Of a DNA stretch of 64,000 bases, positions 47,129 to 55,917 are shown piece by piece. Positions within the stretch are counted from its first letter, which is position 1; every line of letters begins with the position of its first letter. Origin of the DNA: Helicobacter marmotae. Its GTDB lineage: Bacteria > Campylobacterota > Campylobacteria > Campylobacterales > Helicobacteraceae. The notes beneath the pieces were generated by a model. The model did not search any database. It saw nothing but the letters and a program-made list of their open reading frames with translations, and was not told the DNA's origin. A program made the translations under genes and the position numbers. The DNA is taken from contig NZ_NXLR01000002.1 of the NCBI RefSeq assembly GCF_003364255.1, forward strand, positions 124,001 to 188,000. Direction: 5' to 3'.

Positions 47129-49054
47129 ATGAAAAAATCTTGTGCATTTTTTGCTAGCCTTTTATGTGGGCTTTCTCTTATAGCTTGCAGCACAAATGCT
47201 AAAATTTTGCTCAAACAAGACAGCCCCTCTTCTTCTGCTAAACTTGCAGATAAGCCCAAAGATAGGGCGATTAAGATAATCACACATGATAAATATGAGC
47301 TTTGCTATATACCGACTTTTTCAATCGGAGCGGAGCATTACTCTTATGTGGGGATTTTAAATTGTGCCCTGAGTGAGGCAAAAAGTGCGAGATATGATGT
47401 CTTCTCGCGTTTGGCATATAATATCTCTAATACTTGGCTATGTATCACTGCTCCAAGTTCTGTGCAGACAGGCTTAAGGGAATATGATTATGTGCAGCTT
47501 AGTCCTTGTGTGATTAATGATAATAAGCAGCAGTGGAAGCTTAAAAATGGCTCATTTTATAGCCTTGATGAAAGCTATATGATTAAAGATGATGGCTCTT
47601 ATCTCTATGCTGTTTGGAGCAAGGATAAGGAATTTCATACTCATACCTTGCATGATTCTATGCAGTCATGGCAGGAGACTTTAGCTACGCCCGGAAATAT
47701 TTCTATTGTTACTTATATTGCTTGGGATTTGATGACTAAAGATGGTAATCAAAGATATTTTCTTAAAAACAATCAAAGCGATAAAAACACCATGCCCTTA
47801 TACTATAACATCGAAAGCGGGCATATCGCTCAATATGATGCATTGGGCGGGGCTTTGTATTGTATGTATTCAAAAATTGGCAAGAATGATTGGGATTGGG
47901 TAGAGTGGGGGCTGTGCGATGATTCTAAACCTCCGCTTGATAATAAAGCCTTTTTTAAATTCGTGCTTGTGGGTGAGAATAAAGTGAGGATTGAAGATAA
48001 AGATAATAATGTCCTAAGGCTCACAAGATATGGGATTCATTGGGGTGTGCCTTATGTCGCTAAAAAAGACTATATAGCCAAAGATACAAGCAATGCCCCT
48101 ATATCGGAATTTAGCATTCCCCAAGAAACAAGTGATTGGTTGCGTTTTAGCTTAGCCAATATAGGTGAGAATCTACCCTTTTGTCCTGCTCCTGGGAGCG
48201 TGAGTGTACAAAATCCTCCTTTAGTGCCTGATTTTAGTTTAACCCCGCAATGGAGGCAAAGGCTTATGGATATTGCTAGATCAAATGATGGCACTATGGG
48301 GCATATTAGCGGTGTGTGCGGAGTGTGTTTGCTCCATACTTATCAAATCCTTGCTGAAATCCTTGAAAACCCTCATAATCCTCGAAGTAGCGGGGGGTAT
48401 TTCTTTGATACAAGGATGGGGATAGACCCATTTGTAAGCTTTCGAGCGCGGAATTCTCTACTTTATGGGAGTTTAAGCGATATGATGTCTTGGTTTGCTC
48501 CACCCACACCAAGAAGCTATGATGATACTTCACGAAATACCCTAAGTCTTGCTTTGGCAACGTCTATTTCTATGCTGCCTCAATACAATTGGAGTATTTT
48601 TGCCTATGCAAATACGCAAGCTCAAATTAACGCTACCTTTCAAAATATGATAAACGCCCAGCCCGGCAATGTGTTTATTGTCTTGCCTATTTCTATTACA
48701 CCAGAGGGGCGCTTTGTCGGGCATGCTTTGGCGATGATAAGGCTTAATCAAGGCTTAGTCATACTTCCTACGAATATGGCTACACTTACGCCAGCAACTT
48801 TTAATATAATCACTACGCCTCTTAATGATGTTTCCTCACTTTTACAAATTTTCACTCAAATTGCCTCTGTGCCGCACGCACGTGTTTTAAATGTCGGAGT
48901 ATTGAATGCAAATACTTTCTATCACAATAGCTTTGAGGACTTTGTTTCGGTAGCTAATTGCACAGGCGAGGGGGAAGATAGAAGAGGAAGTGCAAGTTTG
49001 CCGAGCGCAAGTTTTGTTAATCAATGCGCTTCAGGGAGATGTCATACTTTTTAG
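47129..49054 (+). CDS. DUF1561 / leptospiral virulence-modifying-like lipoprotein
   Basis: 641 residues. Signal peptide with lipobox SLIAC (Cys about 20). The body matches my memory of DUF1561 proteins, the family of leptospiral 'virulence-modifying' exotoxins also present in Bartonella and some Helicobacter: NTWLCITAPSSV, WKLKNGSFYSLDE, TPGNISIVTYIAWDLMT, YYNIESGHIAQYD, GVPYVAKKDYI, and SGGYFFDTRMGIDPFVSFR. Residues 50-360 would be the two ricin-B-like lectin subdomains. The C-terminal half has GVCGVCLLHTYQIL and GHALAMIRLNQGLVILPTN, which could be a papain-like Cys-His pair (inference). Stand-alone gene after the hemE pair, followed by tRNA-Val on the other strand. Confidence 0.85.
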   Translation: MKKSCAFFASLLCGLSLIACSTNAKILLKQDSPSSSAKLADKPKDRAIKIITHDKYELCYIPTFSIGAEHYSYVGILNCALSEAKSARYDVFSRLAYNISNTWLCITAPSSVQTGLREYDYVQLSPCVINDNKQQWKLKNGSFYSLDESYMIKDDGSYLYAVWSKDKEFHTHTLHDSMQSWQETLATPGNISIVTYIAWDLMTKDGNQRYFLKNNQSDKNTMPLYYNIESGHIAQYDALGGALYCMYSKIGKNDWDWVEWGLCDDSKPPLDNKAFFKFVLVGENKVRIEDKDNNVLRLTRYGIHWGVPYVAKKDYIAKDTSNAPISEFSIPQETSDWLRFSLANIGENLPFCPAPGSVSVQNPPLVPDFSLTPQWRQRLMDIARSNDGTMGHISGVCGVCLLHTYQILAEILENPHNPRSSGGYFFDTRMGIDPFVSFRARNSLLYGSLSDMMSWFAPPTPRSYDDTSRNTLSLALATSISMLPQYNWSIFAYANTQAQINATFQNMINAQPGNVFIVLPISITPEGRFVGHALAMIRLNQGLVILPTNMATLTPATFNIITTPLNDVSSLLQIFTQIASVPHARVLNVGVLNANTFYHNSFEDFVSVANCTGEGEDRRGSASLPSASFVNQCASGRCHTF

Positions 49055-49069
49055 GGAATATTTAAGAAG

Positions 49070-49145
49070 TGGTGATCACGACTGGACTTGAACCAGCGAC
49101 CACTACCATGTCAAGGTAGTGCTCTACCAACTGAGCTACGCGATC
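49070..49145 (-). tRNA. tRNA-Val (anticodon GAC)
   Basis: Full cloverleaf on the minus strand: acceptor GATCGCG pairs with CGTGATC, D arm GCTC/GAGC, anticodon stem CTACC/GGTAG with loop TTGACAT (GAC), T arm GCTGG-TTCAAGT-CCAGT, discriminator A and encoded CCA. Confidence 0.95.
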
Positions 49146-49534
49146 AAATATGCAGGATTAAGGCTAGCAGGATTAGAGGTGGATTGTATCTTAAGTTTAT
49201 TTAACTTTTCTTAAATTATTTTTGTGGGTTAGACTCATTGTCATTCTGAGGCGCGAGCCGAAGAATCTCTGTGGGCTTTCTAGTAGATAAGGGAGATTCT
49301 TCGCTCTAGCGTTGCCTTCCCGCAAGAGGCGACAAACTCACTCCCCTTGTGTGTAAGCTACATTCTTGCACAAAAAGACATGCAATATACACTAAACATT
49401 TTGCAAGATTTTGCTATCACTCTGCTTTATTGTGGGCGTTTGGGTGGCAAATCTGCTTAAAGGGCATATATTAGAATGGAGTTAAAATAAATGGAATATG
49501 ATAAGGCATTATCACATTCATAAAGGAGTAGATT
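49146..49534. repeat. Gap with dispersed repeat between tRNA-Val and gltS
   Basis: About 49238-49340 holds two repeat copies in opposite orientation (TTGTCATTCTGAGGCGCGAG, CGAAGAATCTCTGTGGGC, GGGAGATTCTTCGCTCTAGC). Rest is AT-rich with no gene seen. Confidence 0.75.
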
Positions 49535-51073
49535 ATGTTGCAAAAATTAATCCAAATATGTTTCCTTATCGCATGTTTATTACTCACCTCATATGCTCAA
49601 AGTGTGCAAAATAGCGCAGATATATGCAAAGATTCTCCCCTAGATTCTGTATTTTCATGGGCAAATGACTATATTATTACACAAGATTCTCCACTTTATA
49701 GCGCACCTATACAAGGCTGCAATTTACCTACTGAACTCAAAAAAGGAAGTGAAATTAAAGTGCTATCAGGCAATGATAAGTTTTTGCTTATTCAATTCCA
49801 AGAGCCCTCTAATGGAGCGATAACACAAGGCTATATTCAAGCAGATTCTGCAAGGCTTAAGGCATTTAGCTTTGATTTTTATTTTACACTTGTGTGTATG
49901 GTATTTGTACTCCTTTTAGGACGTTATATTATTTCTAAAACCAAGATTTTGCAAGATTATAATATCCCCGAGCCTGTTGTGGGAGGTATTTTGGTGGCTT
50001 TGTTGATTTTATGTATTTATCAATTTTTTCATATTGAATGCAAGTTTGATACTTCTTTGAAAGACCCGCTTATGCTTGCCTTTTTCTCATCTATTGGCTT
50101 AAGTGCGGATTTTGCCTCACTCAAAAAGGGCGGGAGAATGCTAGTTATTTTCCTCCTTGTAGTTACTTGTTTGCTTTTTTTACAGAATTTTATTGGCGTA
50201 GGTGTAAGCTACATTATGGGGCAAAGCCCCTTACTTGGTATGCTGGGGGGTAGCATTACTATGAGTGGAGGGCATGGCACAGGAGCCGCATGGGCGGATA
50301 TTTTTAAGGCTAGTCCTTATAATTTTGGTGCTGCTACTGAAGTGGCTCTTGCTTGCGCGACTTTTGGGCTTGTTATGGGTGGGCTTGTTGGTGGTCCTAC
50401 AGCGCGTTATTTGATTAAGAAATATAATCTTAATATCCCGGGCAAAGAGCATAATGATGATAATCCCCATGGCTTTGAAACCCCTACCAAAGAGCGACTT
50501 ATCACGCCTATAAGTTTTGTAGAATCTTTGGCATTAATTGCGCTTTGTTTGTTGATAGGGACATTGCTTAATGATTTGAGTAAAAATATCTTCCCGGGCT
50601 TTAATCTCCCTACATTTGTGTATTGCCTTTTTGTGGGCGTAGTGTTACGTAATGGCTTGAGTATGTTAAATATTCATCAAGTGTTTGATAGAGAGGTTTC
50701 TGTGCTAGGGAATGTCTCTCTTTCACTTTTCCTTGCTTTTGCGATGATGACGCTTAATCTCTGGGAGCTTTGGGCATTAGCCTTGCCGATGATTGTTATT
50801 TTGAGCGCACAGGGCTTGTGTATGGTGCTTTTTGCTATATTTGTTACTTTTAGATTCTGCGGGAGGGATTATGATGCTGCGGTGCTTGCTGCGGGGCATT
50901 GTGGGTTTGGTTTAGGGGCTACGCCTACAGCTATGGTAAATATGCAAACGGTTACCTCTCATTATGGACCAAGCCATATGGCATTTATCATCGTGCCTTT
51001 AGTGGGAGCGTTTTTTATTGATTTGATTAATGCTATTGTGATTCAAAGTATGTTGCAGCTTCTTCCGCTATAG
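49535..51073 (+). CDS. gltS: GltS-type sodium/glutamate symporter with periplasmic SH3-like domain
   Basis: 512 residues. Residues 1-22 form a signal peptide or anchor (FLIACLLLTSYAQS); about 45-110 look like an SH3b fold (DYIITQDSPLYSAPIQG, GSEIKVLSGNDKFLLIQF). From residue about 115 it is GltS: MLGGSITMSGGHGTGAAWA, ATFGLVMGGLVGGPTARYL, GHCGFGLGATPTAMVNM. The extra N-terminal domain is not part of normal GltS (about 400 residues). Start after AAAGGAGTAGATT. Overlaps the convergent GT-C gene by 41 bases. Confidence 0.9.
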   Translation: MLQKLIQICFLIACLLLTSYAQSVQNSADICKDSPLDSVFSWANDYIITQDSPLYSAPIQGCNLPTELKKGSEIKVLSGNDKFLLIQFQEPSNGAITQGYIQADSARLKAFSFDFYFTLVCMVFVLLLGRYIISKTKILQDYNIPEPVVGGILVALLILCIYQFFHIECKFDTSLKDPLMLAFFSSIGLSADFASLKKGGRMLVIFLLVVTCLLFLQNFIGVGVSYIMGQSPLLGMLGGSITMSGGHGTGAAWADIFKASPYNFGAATEVALACATFGLVMGGLVGGPTARYLIKKYNLNIPGKEHNDDNPHGFETPTKERLITPISFVESLALIALCLLIGTLLNDLSKNIFPGFNLPTFVYCLFVGVVLRNGLSMLNIHQVFDREVSVLGNVSLSLFLAFAMMTLNLWELWALALPMIVILSAQGLCMVLFAIFVTFRFCGRDYDAAVLAAGHCGFGLGATPTAMVNMQTVTSHYGPSHMAFIIVPLVGAFFIDLINAIVIQSMLQLLPL

Positions 51074-52520
51074 CTTTCCCCTCCTTTAGCCTTGTTGGGG
51101 GAGATTTTTGCACGACAATAGCACCATTAAAGAAGAGAATCTCATAGCCATCGCTAATGCCATACTTATGCAAGAATACTTTTATGCGTGAGAAATTTAC
51201 ATCATTTTCTGCAGCAGTGCTAAGGAGTATTAAATCACAATGCTCTTGCATAAGAGGCATTTCTATGGCTTCAAATTGTGGTAAATACCGCGTGTATGCT
51301 ATCCAGCCTACAGGTAATTTGCACACCTTAGGGTCAAAATGTGCAGCGATATATGCGCTTGCTTGTGCGAGATCTTCTTTGTGGTATTTTGTGCTTATAT
51401 ATGCTCCATGCAATGCAAGAATTATAATAAGCCCAAACACGATATATGCCAAATAACGCTTAAAGCTAAGAAGCATAGAGGCTATTAAAAGATATATGAG
51501 TGGATAAATTTCCATAAAATATCGCTGCGTCATCGTTTGGGAAATGCAAGTAAATATCAAAGTAACACAGAGTAATTCTAAAATAATCATATAGGCAAAG
51601 ACAAAGAGCTTTTTATATGGTGCTAAACCCTTTTGCTTTAAGCAGATAATGCCAAGAATGATTACAAAAGCCCAGCCAAACTTACCCAAAGCAGAGAGGA
51701 GGGTAGAAAAAAGCAGAAAATATATACTTCCCTTATATGTCCATTCACTATCTATGCGATACAAAAAGCCTCCATAGATATGGTGAATGCTAACCCAAAG
51801 AATCCCTACGAGAGCACTCAAGCCAAAACATATAAAAAACGCATAAAAATTTGACTTCAGATGATATGAGTGAATGAGCGCTAATATCCCTGTGCAAAAG
51901 ACAAATACATAGGCATAATAATGCGTTAAAACCATACCAACCGCACATATAAAAATACCTACAAAATACCACATTTTATGTTTGAGCTCTAATGCGCCGC
52001 GCATAGATTCAAAAACAAGATATAAAAGTATGCAATAAATACTTGCTAGAGAGAGGAGCATAGCGTAATTACGGCATTCTTGTGCGTAGTATATGGTATT
52101 TGGTGCGAGCAAGAAGAGCAGAGTATATACCAAAGCAAGAATCTTGTAATGATGTTTATAAAGGAGGAGATAGCTTATAAGTGCGCCAAAGAGTATCCAC
52201 AATGTGCTAAAAAAACGCAAAGTAAAGTCAGAATAACCCAAATAATGTGCATAAATCTTAAGACAAAGATTGTATAAAAATGGGTGATTATCATCTAAAA
52301 TAATGCGCCAAAAACGAGAAAAATCCCATGCGTTTTTTATAGAAGAATTATCTTCGCCCCCCCCCCCCCCTATAGAATATACGCTAAATGCTTCATCTCC
52401 CCAGAAAGATTCACGATTGATATTCCATAACACAATGCACAAAAAGATGCTTATTCCAAGCGATAAAATAAGGAGTGAGAGAGATAAACTCTTGCTATTT
52501 TTAACTTGCTTTGTATTCAT
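51033..52520 (-). CDS. GT-C family (ArnT/PMT-like) glycosyltransferase, phase-variable, ON
   Basis: 495 residues, about 11 membrane helices. First periplasmic loop with the acidic pair ESFWGDEAFSVYS and the later DDNHPFLYNL, typical for polyprenyl-phosphate-sugar-using transferases; LLAPNTIYYAQECRNYA is the following GT39-like segment. A tract of 14 G near residue 45 codes SIGGGGGEDN and is in frame. Start ATG 52520 after AAGGAGATAAGGATAA. Probably adds a sugar to a surface glycan or lipid A. Confidence 0.82.
   Translation of the reverse strand: MNTKQVKNSKSLSLSLLILSLGISIFLCIVLWNINRESFWGDEAFSVYSIGGGGGEDNSSIKNAWDFSRFWRIILDDNHPFLYNLCLKIYAHYLGYSDFTLRFFSTLWILFGALISYLLLYKHHYKILALVYTLLFLLAPNTIYYAQECRNYAMLLSLASIYCILLYLVFESMRGALELKHKMWYFVGIFICAVGMVLTHYYAYVFVFCTGILALIHSYHLKSNFYAFFICFGLSALVGILWVSIHHIYGGFLYRIDSEWTYKGSIYFLLFSTLLSALGKFGWAFVIILGIICLKQKGLAPYKKLFVFAYMIILELLCVTLIFTCISQTMTQRYFMEIYPLIYLLIASMLLSFKRYLAYIVFGLIIILALHGAYISTKYHKEDLAQASAYIAAHFDPKVCKLPVGWIAYTRYLPQFEAIEMPLMQEHCDLILLSTAAENDVNFSRIKVFLHKYGISDGYEILFFNGAIVVQKSPPTRLKEGKAIAEEAATYFESQ
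52357..52370. repeat. C14 tract in the GT-C gene, phase ON
   Basis: Coding strand TCTATA, fourteen G, CGAAGATAAT. One of the two longest tracts in the window. Confidence 0.9.
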
Positions 52521-52642
52521 TTATCCTTATCTCCTTAATTTTTATCCTTAAGTTTTATAGGTTAGGTAAGTATATCATAAATGTGTCATTAGCTTATAAA
52601 GTGCTATTATTTTGTATTTTAAATATTCAATAAGGAGAAGTT

Positions 52643-53537
52643 GTGCAAATAAAACCTTCATACATTAAAGATGGGATAGTGTATTTCACTCCCCTTACTT
52701 CTGCCCCCCCCCCAGTTAAATAATCCATCTTTTTGCTTAGATTCTACTATTTCTACGAGTTACTTTCCGCTTGAGGGTATGGATATGCTTTATTTGGCTG
52801 AAAATCAGCATTTTTGGCATATTGCAAGGCGCAAATATATTTATGAGAAAGTGAGCTCTATGCTTACTAAACTCTATGGTGATAATTTTAAAAATGTGCA
52901 TATACTTGATGTAGGAGCTGGCACAGGGAGTGTTACAAGGCATTTTCTTAATCAAGGCTTTTGCAATATTGCCATAGGAGAGATACACCCACAAGGCTTA
53001 GAATATGCCAAAACTTATGGCATAGAAAAGCTTTATTGTATGGATTTGCTTGATGTGCCATTTAGTAATGAATTTGATTGTATTTTTGCATTTGATGTTA
53101 TAGAGCATATTGAAGATGATAAAGCGGCTATTAAGAATATGCAATCTATGCTAAAAAGTAATAGCAAAAGTCTTTTGTGTTTAAGTGTCCCGGCACATAA
53201 ATGGCTGTGGAATGCCCATGACTGCCTTGTACATCATAAAAGGCGCTATACAAAGGCTACTCTTGCAAATGTGCTTCACTCATGTGGGCTAAAGATACAA
53301 GTTTTACAATATTTCTTTGTAAGTATAACCCCGCTTTTGTATTTGAGGGCGTTGCTTAATCCAGCCCATAAGGCTAGCTCTTTGGCTAAAACAAAGGAAT
53401 TACGCGATGTACCACCACCTAAGATTATAAATAATGCTTTGCTTGGGATTTGTGCTGTGGAAAATTATATTTGTCATACTTTGAGGTTAAGCCCGCCTTT
53501 TGGGGGCTCATTATTTGCTATTGCGAGTAGGGCTTAG
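52643..53537 (+). CDS. Class I SAM methyltransferase, phase-variable, out of frame as written
   Basis: About 298 residues when in frame. GTG 52643 follows AAGGAG and codes MQIKPSYIKDGIVYFTPLTS before a tract of ten C. With ten the frame stops after SAPPPVK; with nine (or twelve) it joins the long frame through QLNNPSFCLDS to FPLEGMDMLYLAENQHFWH. That frame has the SAM motif ILDVGAGTGSVTRHF, FDVIEHIEDDKAA and SVPAHKWLWNAHD, like the UbiE/Methyltransf_11 group next to polysaccharide genes. An internal ATG at 52779 could allow a truncated form. The stop overlaps the convergent membrane gene by 4 bases. Confidence 0.85.
52704..52713. repeat. C10 tract in the methyltransferase gene, phase OFF
   Basis: Plus strand CTTCTG, ten C, AGTTAAATAATCCATCTTTT. 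The right flank resembles the flank of the tract at 21368-21378, in antisense relation to the gene here. Confidence 0.9.
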
Positions 53538-54043
53538 CTTTGTGCAGGGCGAGTAGTGAGAATCCCTCTCCATAAAGCAGCTATGCTTAAGCTAAAAAGC
53601 AGAATCTTAAAGACCATTTCACTTTGCTTGTGCATAGATTCAAATGCGGCACTACCCACGAGCTCTGAATGTTGTGCATCTAAAATATATGGTGTGTAAT
53701 AGAGTGTGAAAAGGAAGATTAAAATTACATTAATCCCCCCAAGCAAGAGCCAAAATCTCCTTTGCTTCGAGTTGGCAAAATGCCTTACAAAAAGAAAGCT
53801 TGCAATCTCATAGATAATAATAGCTATGGCGAGAAAATTAAAATATGAATTACATTTTAAAAATATCTGCCCCATAATGGCTCCACTATCGCTGATACTT
53901 AAATGCGGGATAAAGCTTGAAGCCTTAAAAATAACGCTAGCAGCAAATGCGCTTGTCATAATGCACCCCACTCCAATGCTAAGCAAGAGAATGTAGATTG
54001 CATCAAGTGTATGGAAAGTTTGAGAGAGTTTTTTACTATCCAT
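53534..54043 (-). CDS. Four-helix membrane protein (DUF4149/TMEM205-like?)
   Basis: 169 residues with four hydrophobic segments and the spaced words GAIMGQIFLKCN, HSELVGSAAFESMHKQSE. The His/Ser/Glu pattern in the last loop recalls DUF4149/TMEM205-like proteins, but this is a weak call. Start after AAAGGAGAAAAA. Confidence 0.6.
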   Translation of the reverse strand: MDSKKLSQTFHTLDAIYILLLSIGVGCIMTSAFAASVIFKASSFIPHLSISDSGAIMGQIFLKCNSYFNFLAIAIIIYEIASFLFVRHFANSKQRRFWLLLGGINVILIFLFTLYYTPYILDAQHSELVGSAAFESMHKQSEMVFKILLFSLSIAALWRGILTTRPAQS

Positions 54044-54465
54044 TTTTTCTCCTTTAATTTTTGATTTTCATTATTATATTTGAAAAATATGAATATTTTT
54101 TAACCTTTAAAGCTCTTTGTGAGATTTTAAGAGAGATTCTTCACGCTCAAAGCCTGCAAGAGGCGACAAACTTAGCTGCCCGCAAGGCAATATCTAACCC
54201 ACAAGATAAAATTACTTCATAAAGGGAAATTAGTTTCTCATCTCTTTGCTCCTTTTAAGGGGTGAAGAATTGCTTTGGAATCTTTAGTAGATAAGAGAGA
54301 TTCTTTGCTTTCATTTGCTCTCCAAAAGACGTAACAAACTCACTCCCTTTGCATAAGAATATGGCTAGCATTGCCTTTTGGTATTCTCCCTTTCATTCTT
54401 TTAAGCATTTTCACATTTAAAGTTTTGTTTTATAATTTACCTCTTGCAAACTTTATATAGAATCT
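54044..54465. repeat. Gap with dispersed repeats before the polysaccharide operon
   Basis: Repeat copies at about 54115-54330 (AGAGAGATTCTTCACGCTCA, AAGAGAGATTCTTTGCTTTC). The right end carries a promoter candidate at 54431. Confidence 0.75.
54431..54436 (+). promoter_or_regulatory. Candidate -10 box of the second glycan operon
   Basis: TATAAT in AGTTTTGTTTTATAATTTAC, 29 bases before the ATG at 54466. It would drive the run of plus-strand genes up to the window end. No clear -35. Confidence 0.5.
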
Positions 54466-55917
54466 ATGGATTCATCTTGCTTATTGGGGTTTATTGTGAT
54501 TTTACTTAGAGGACTTTTGGTTATTTGCCTCGCACCAAGTGCGGTATTTGCTTATCTTGACCCGGGAAGTGGCTCGCTTTTACTTTCCTCATGTGTGGCG
54601 CTTTTTGCTTCATTTGTGTTTTTTGTAAAAAATCTCTTTTATAAGCTTATTGCCATGCCTTTTGGTATTAAGTCTTTAAATATGGGGAAGAACAAAAATT
54701 GCTCAATTGTCTTTTATTGCGAGGGGGCACAATATTATGGTACTTTTAAGCCAATCCTTGATGCACTTGATAGCTTCTCTCACCCTTATATGTATTACAC
54801 CTCTTCTTTGAATGACCCCGCCTTGAAACGTAATGAGCAAGATAGCCATAATATGGGCGAGTTTGTGTATATAGGTGAGGGGAATAAAGCCTATAGCTTT
54901 TTAAATGCTTTGCGGGCTGATATTTTTGTGCTAACCACGCCGGGCTTAGATGTTTTGCACATTAAACGCAATAGGGGCGTGGGGCATTATTGCCATGTCG
55001 TGCATTCCCTCTCTCCTATGACTTATCGCGTTTTTGGGGTGGATTACTTTGATTCTGTATTGGTGGCAAATGAAGTACAAAGGGATTTTGTACGTAATAT
55101 AGAATCTGCTCATAATATTAAGCCAAAGCATATAGCTATCACGGGTTCTACTTATTTAGATGAGCTAAGTGTGATTAAAGATTCTATCCCTCCAGTGCAG
55201 CAATCAACCAAGGCAGAATCAAGTAGTGCAAAATCAACCAGCACAGAATCAAAAGTGCCAACGATCCTTGTCTCACCCTCTTGGGGCAAGGAAACTTTGC
55301 TTAGCAAATATGGAGTAGATTTGCTTTTACCTCTCGCCCAAAGTGGATTTAATATTATCATTCGCCCACATCCGCAAAGCTTCATAAGCCCTGTGGAGAG
55401 GGCAAATATAGAGCAGTTGCAAAATGTGCTTTCAAATTTTAGTAATGTAAGCTGGGATAGGGATACTTCTAATGTATATGCCTTTGCAAAGGCTGATTTA
55501 ATGATTTCTGATTTTTCAAGTGTAATTTTTGATTTTGTGTGCTTGGAGGGCAAGCCTGTGATAAGCATTGATAATGACATGGATTTAAGCGGTTATGATA
55601 TGGCAGATATACCTAGGGAGGATATTTGGACATTTAAAGCCCTTGAAAAGGTTGGCGGTAGGATAAAGCCAGCAGATTTCCCTCATATAAAAGCACTTTG
55701 TGAAAAAGCCTTGCAAGAGAGAGCGAATTTAGCTCAAATCAAGGAGCTTTTATGGCGTTATCCGCATGAGGCGGGCAGAGTTTGTGCATTGGAGCTTATT
55801 AAGATTGAACGTGAAATGATAGAGAATAAATTAAAGGCTCATAGCCTCTCTATCGCACGATTAAGGGAACTAGAGAGAATGTTAAATAGGGGTTATCAAA
55901 AGGTGAATGTATGCTAA
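54466..55917 (+). CDS. CDP-glycerol glycerophosphotransferase-like enzyme
   Basis: 483 residues. The N-terminus has a membrane segment, the word AYLDPGSGSLLLSS and a second hydrophobic stretch. The rest is a TagB/TagF-type GT-B fold: SIVFYCEGAQYYGTF, HIAITGSTYLDEL, ILVSPSWGKETLL, IIRPHPQSF and the C-terminal DLMISDFSSVIFDFVCL. Such enzymes transfer glycerol-phosphate (or ribitol-phosphate) and build teichoic-acid-like chains; the teichoic-like capsule of C. jejuni HS:1 is a precedent. A Ser/Thr/Lys-rich insert (STKAESSSAKSTSTESK) lies between domains. No ribosome site is visible before the ATG. Confidence 0.8.
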   Translation: MDSSCLLGFIVILLRGLLVICLAPSAVFAYLDPGSGSLLLSSCVALFASFVFFVKNLFYKLIAMPFGIKSLNMGKNKNCSIVFYCEGAQYYGTFKPILDALDSFSHPYMYYTSSLNDPALKRNEQDSHNMGEFVYIGEGNKAYSFLNALRADIFVLTTPGLDVLHIKRNRGVGHYCHVVHSLSPMTYRVFGVDYFDSVLVANEVQRDFVRNIESAHNIKPKHIAITGSTYLDELSVIKDSIPPVQQSTKAESSSAKSTSTESKVPTILVSPSWGKETLLSKYGVDLLLPLAQSGFNIIIRPHPQSFISPVERANIEQLQNVLSNFSNVSWDRDTSNVYAFAKADLMISDFSSVIFDFVCLEGKPVISIDNDMDLSGYDMADIPREDIWTFKALEKVGGRIKPADFPHIKALCEKALQERANLAQIKELLWRYPHEAGRVCALELIKIEREMIENKLKAHSLSIARLRELERMLNRGYQKVNVC

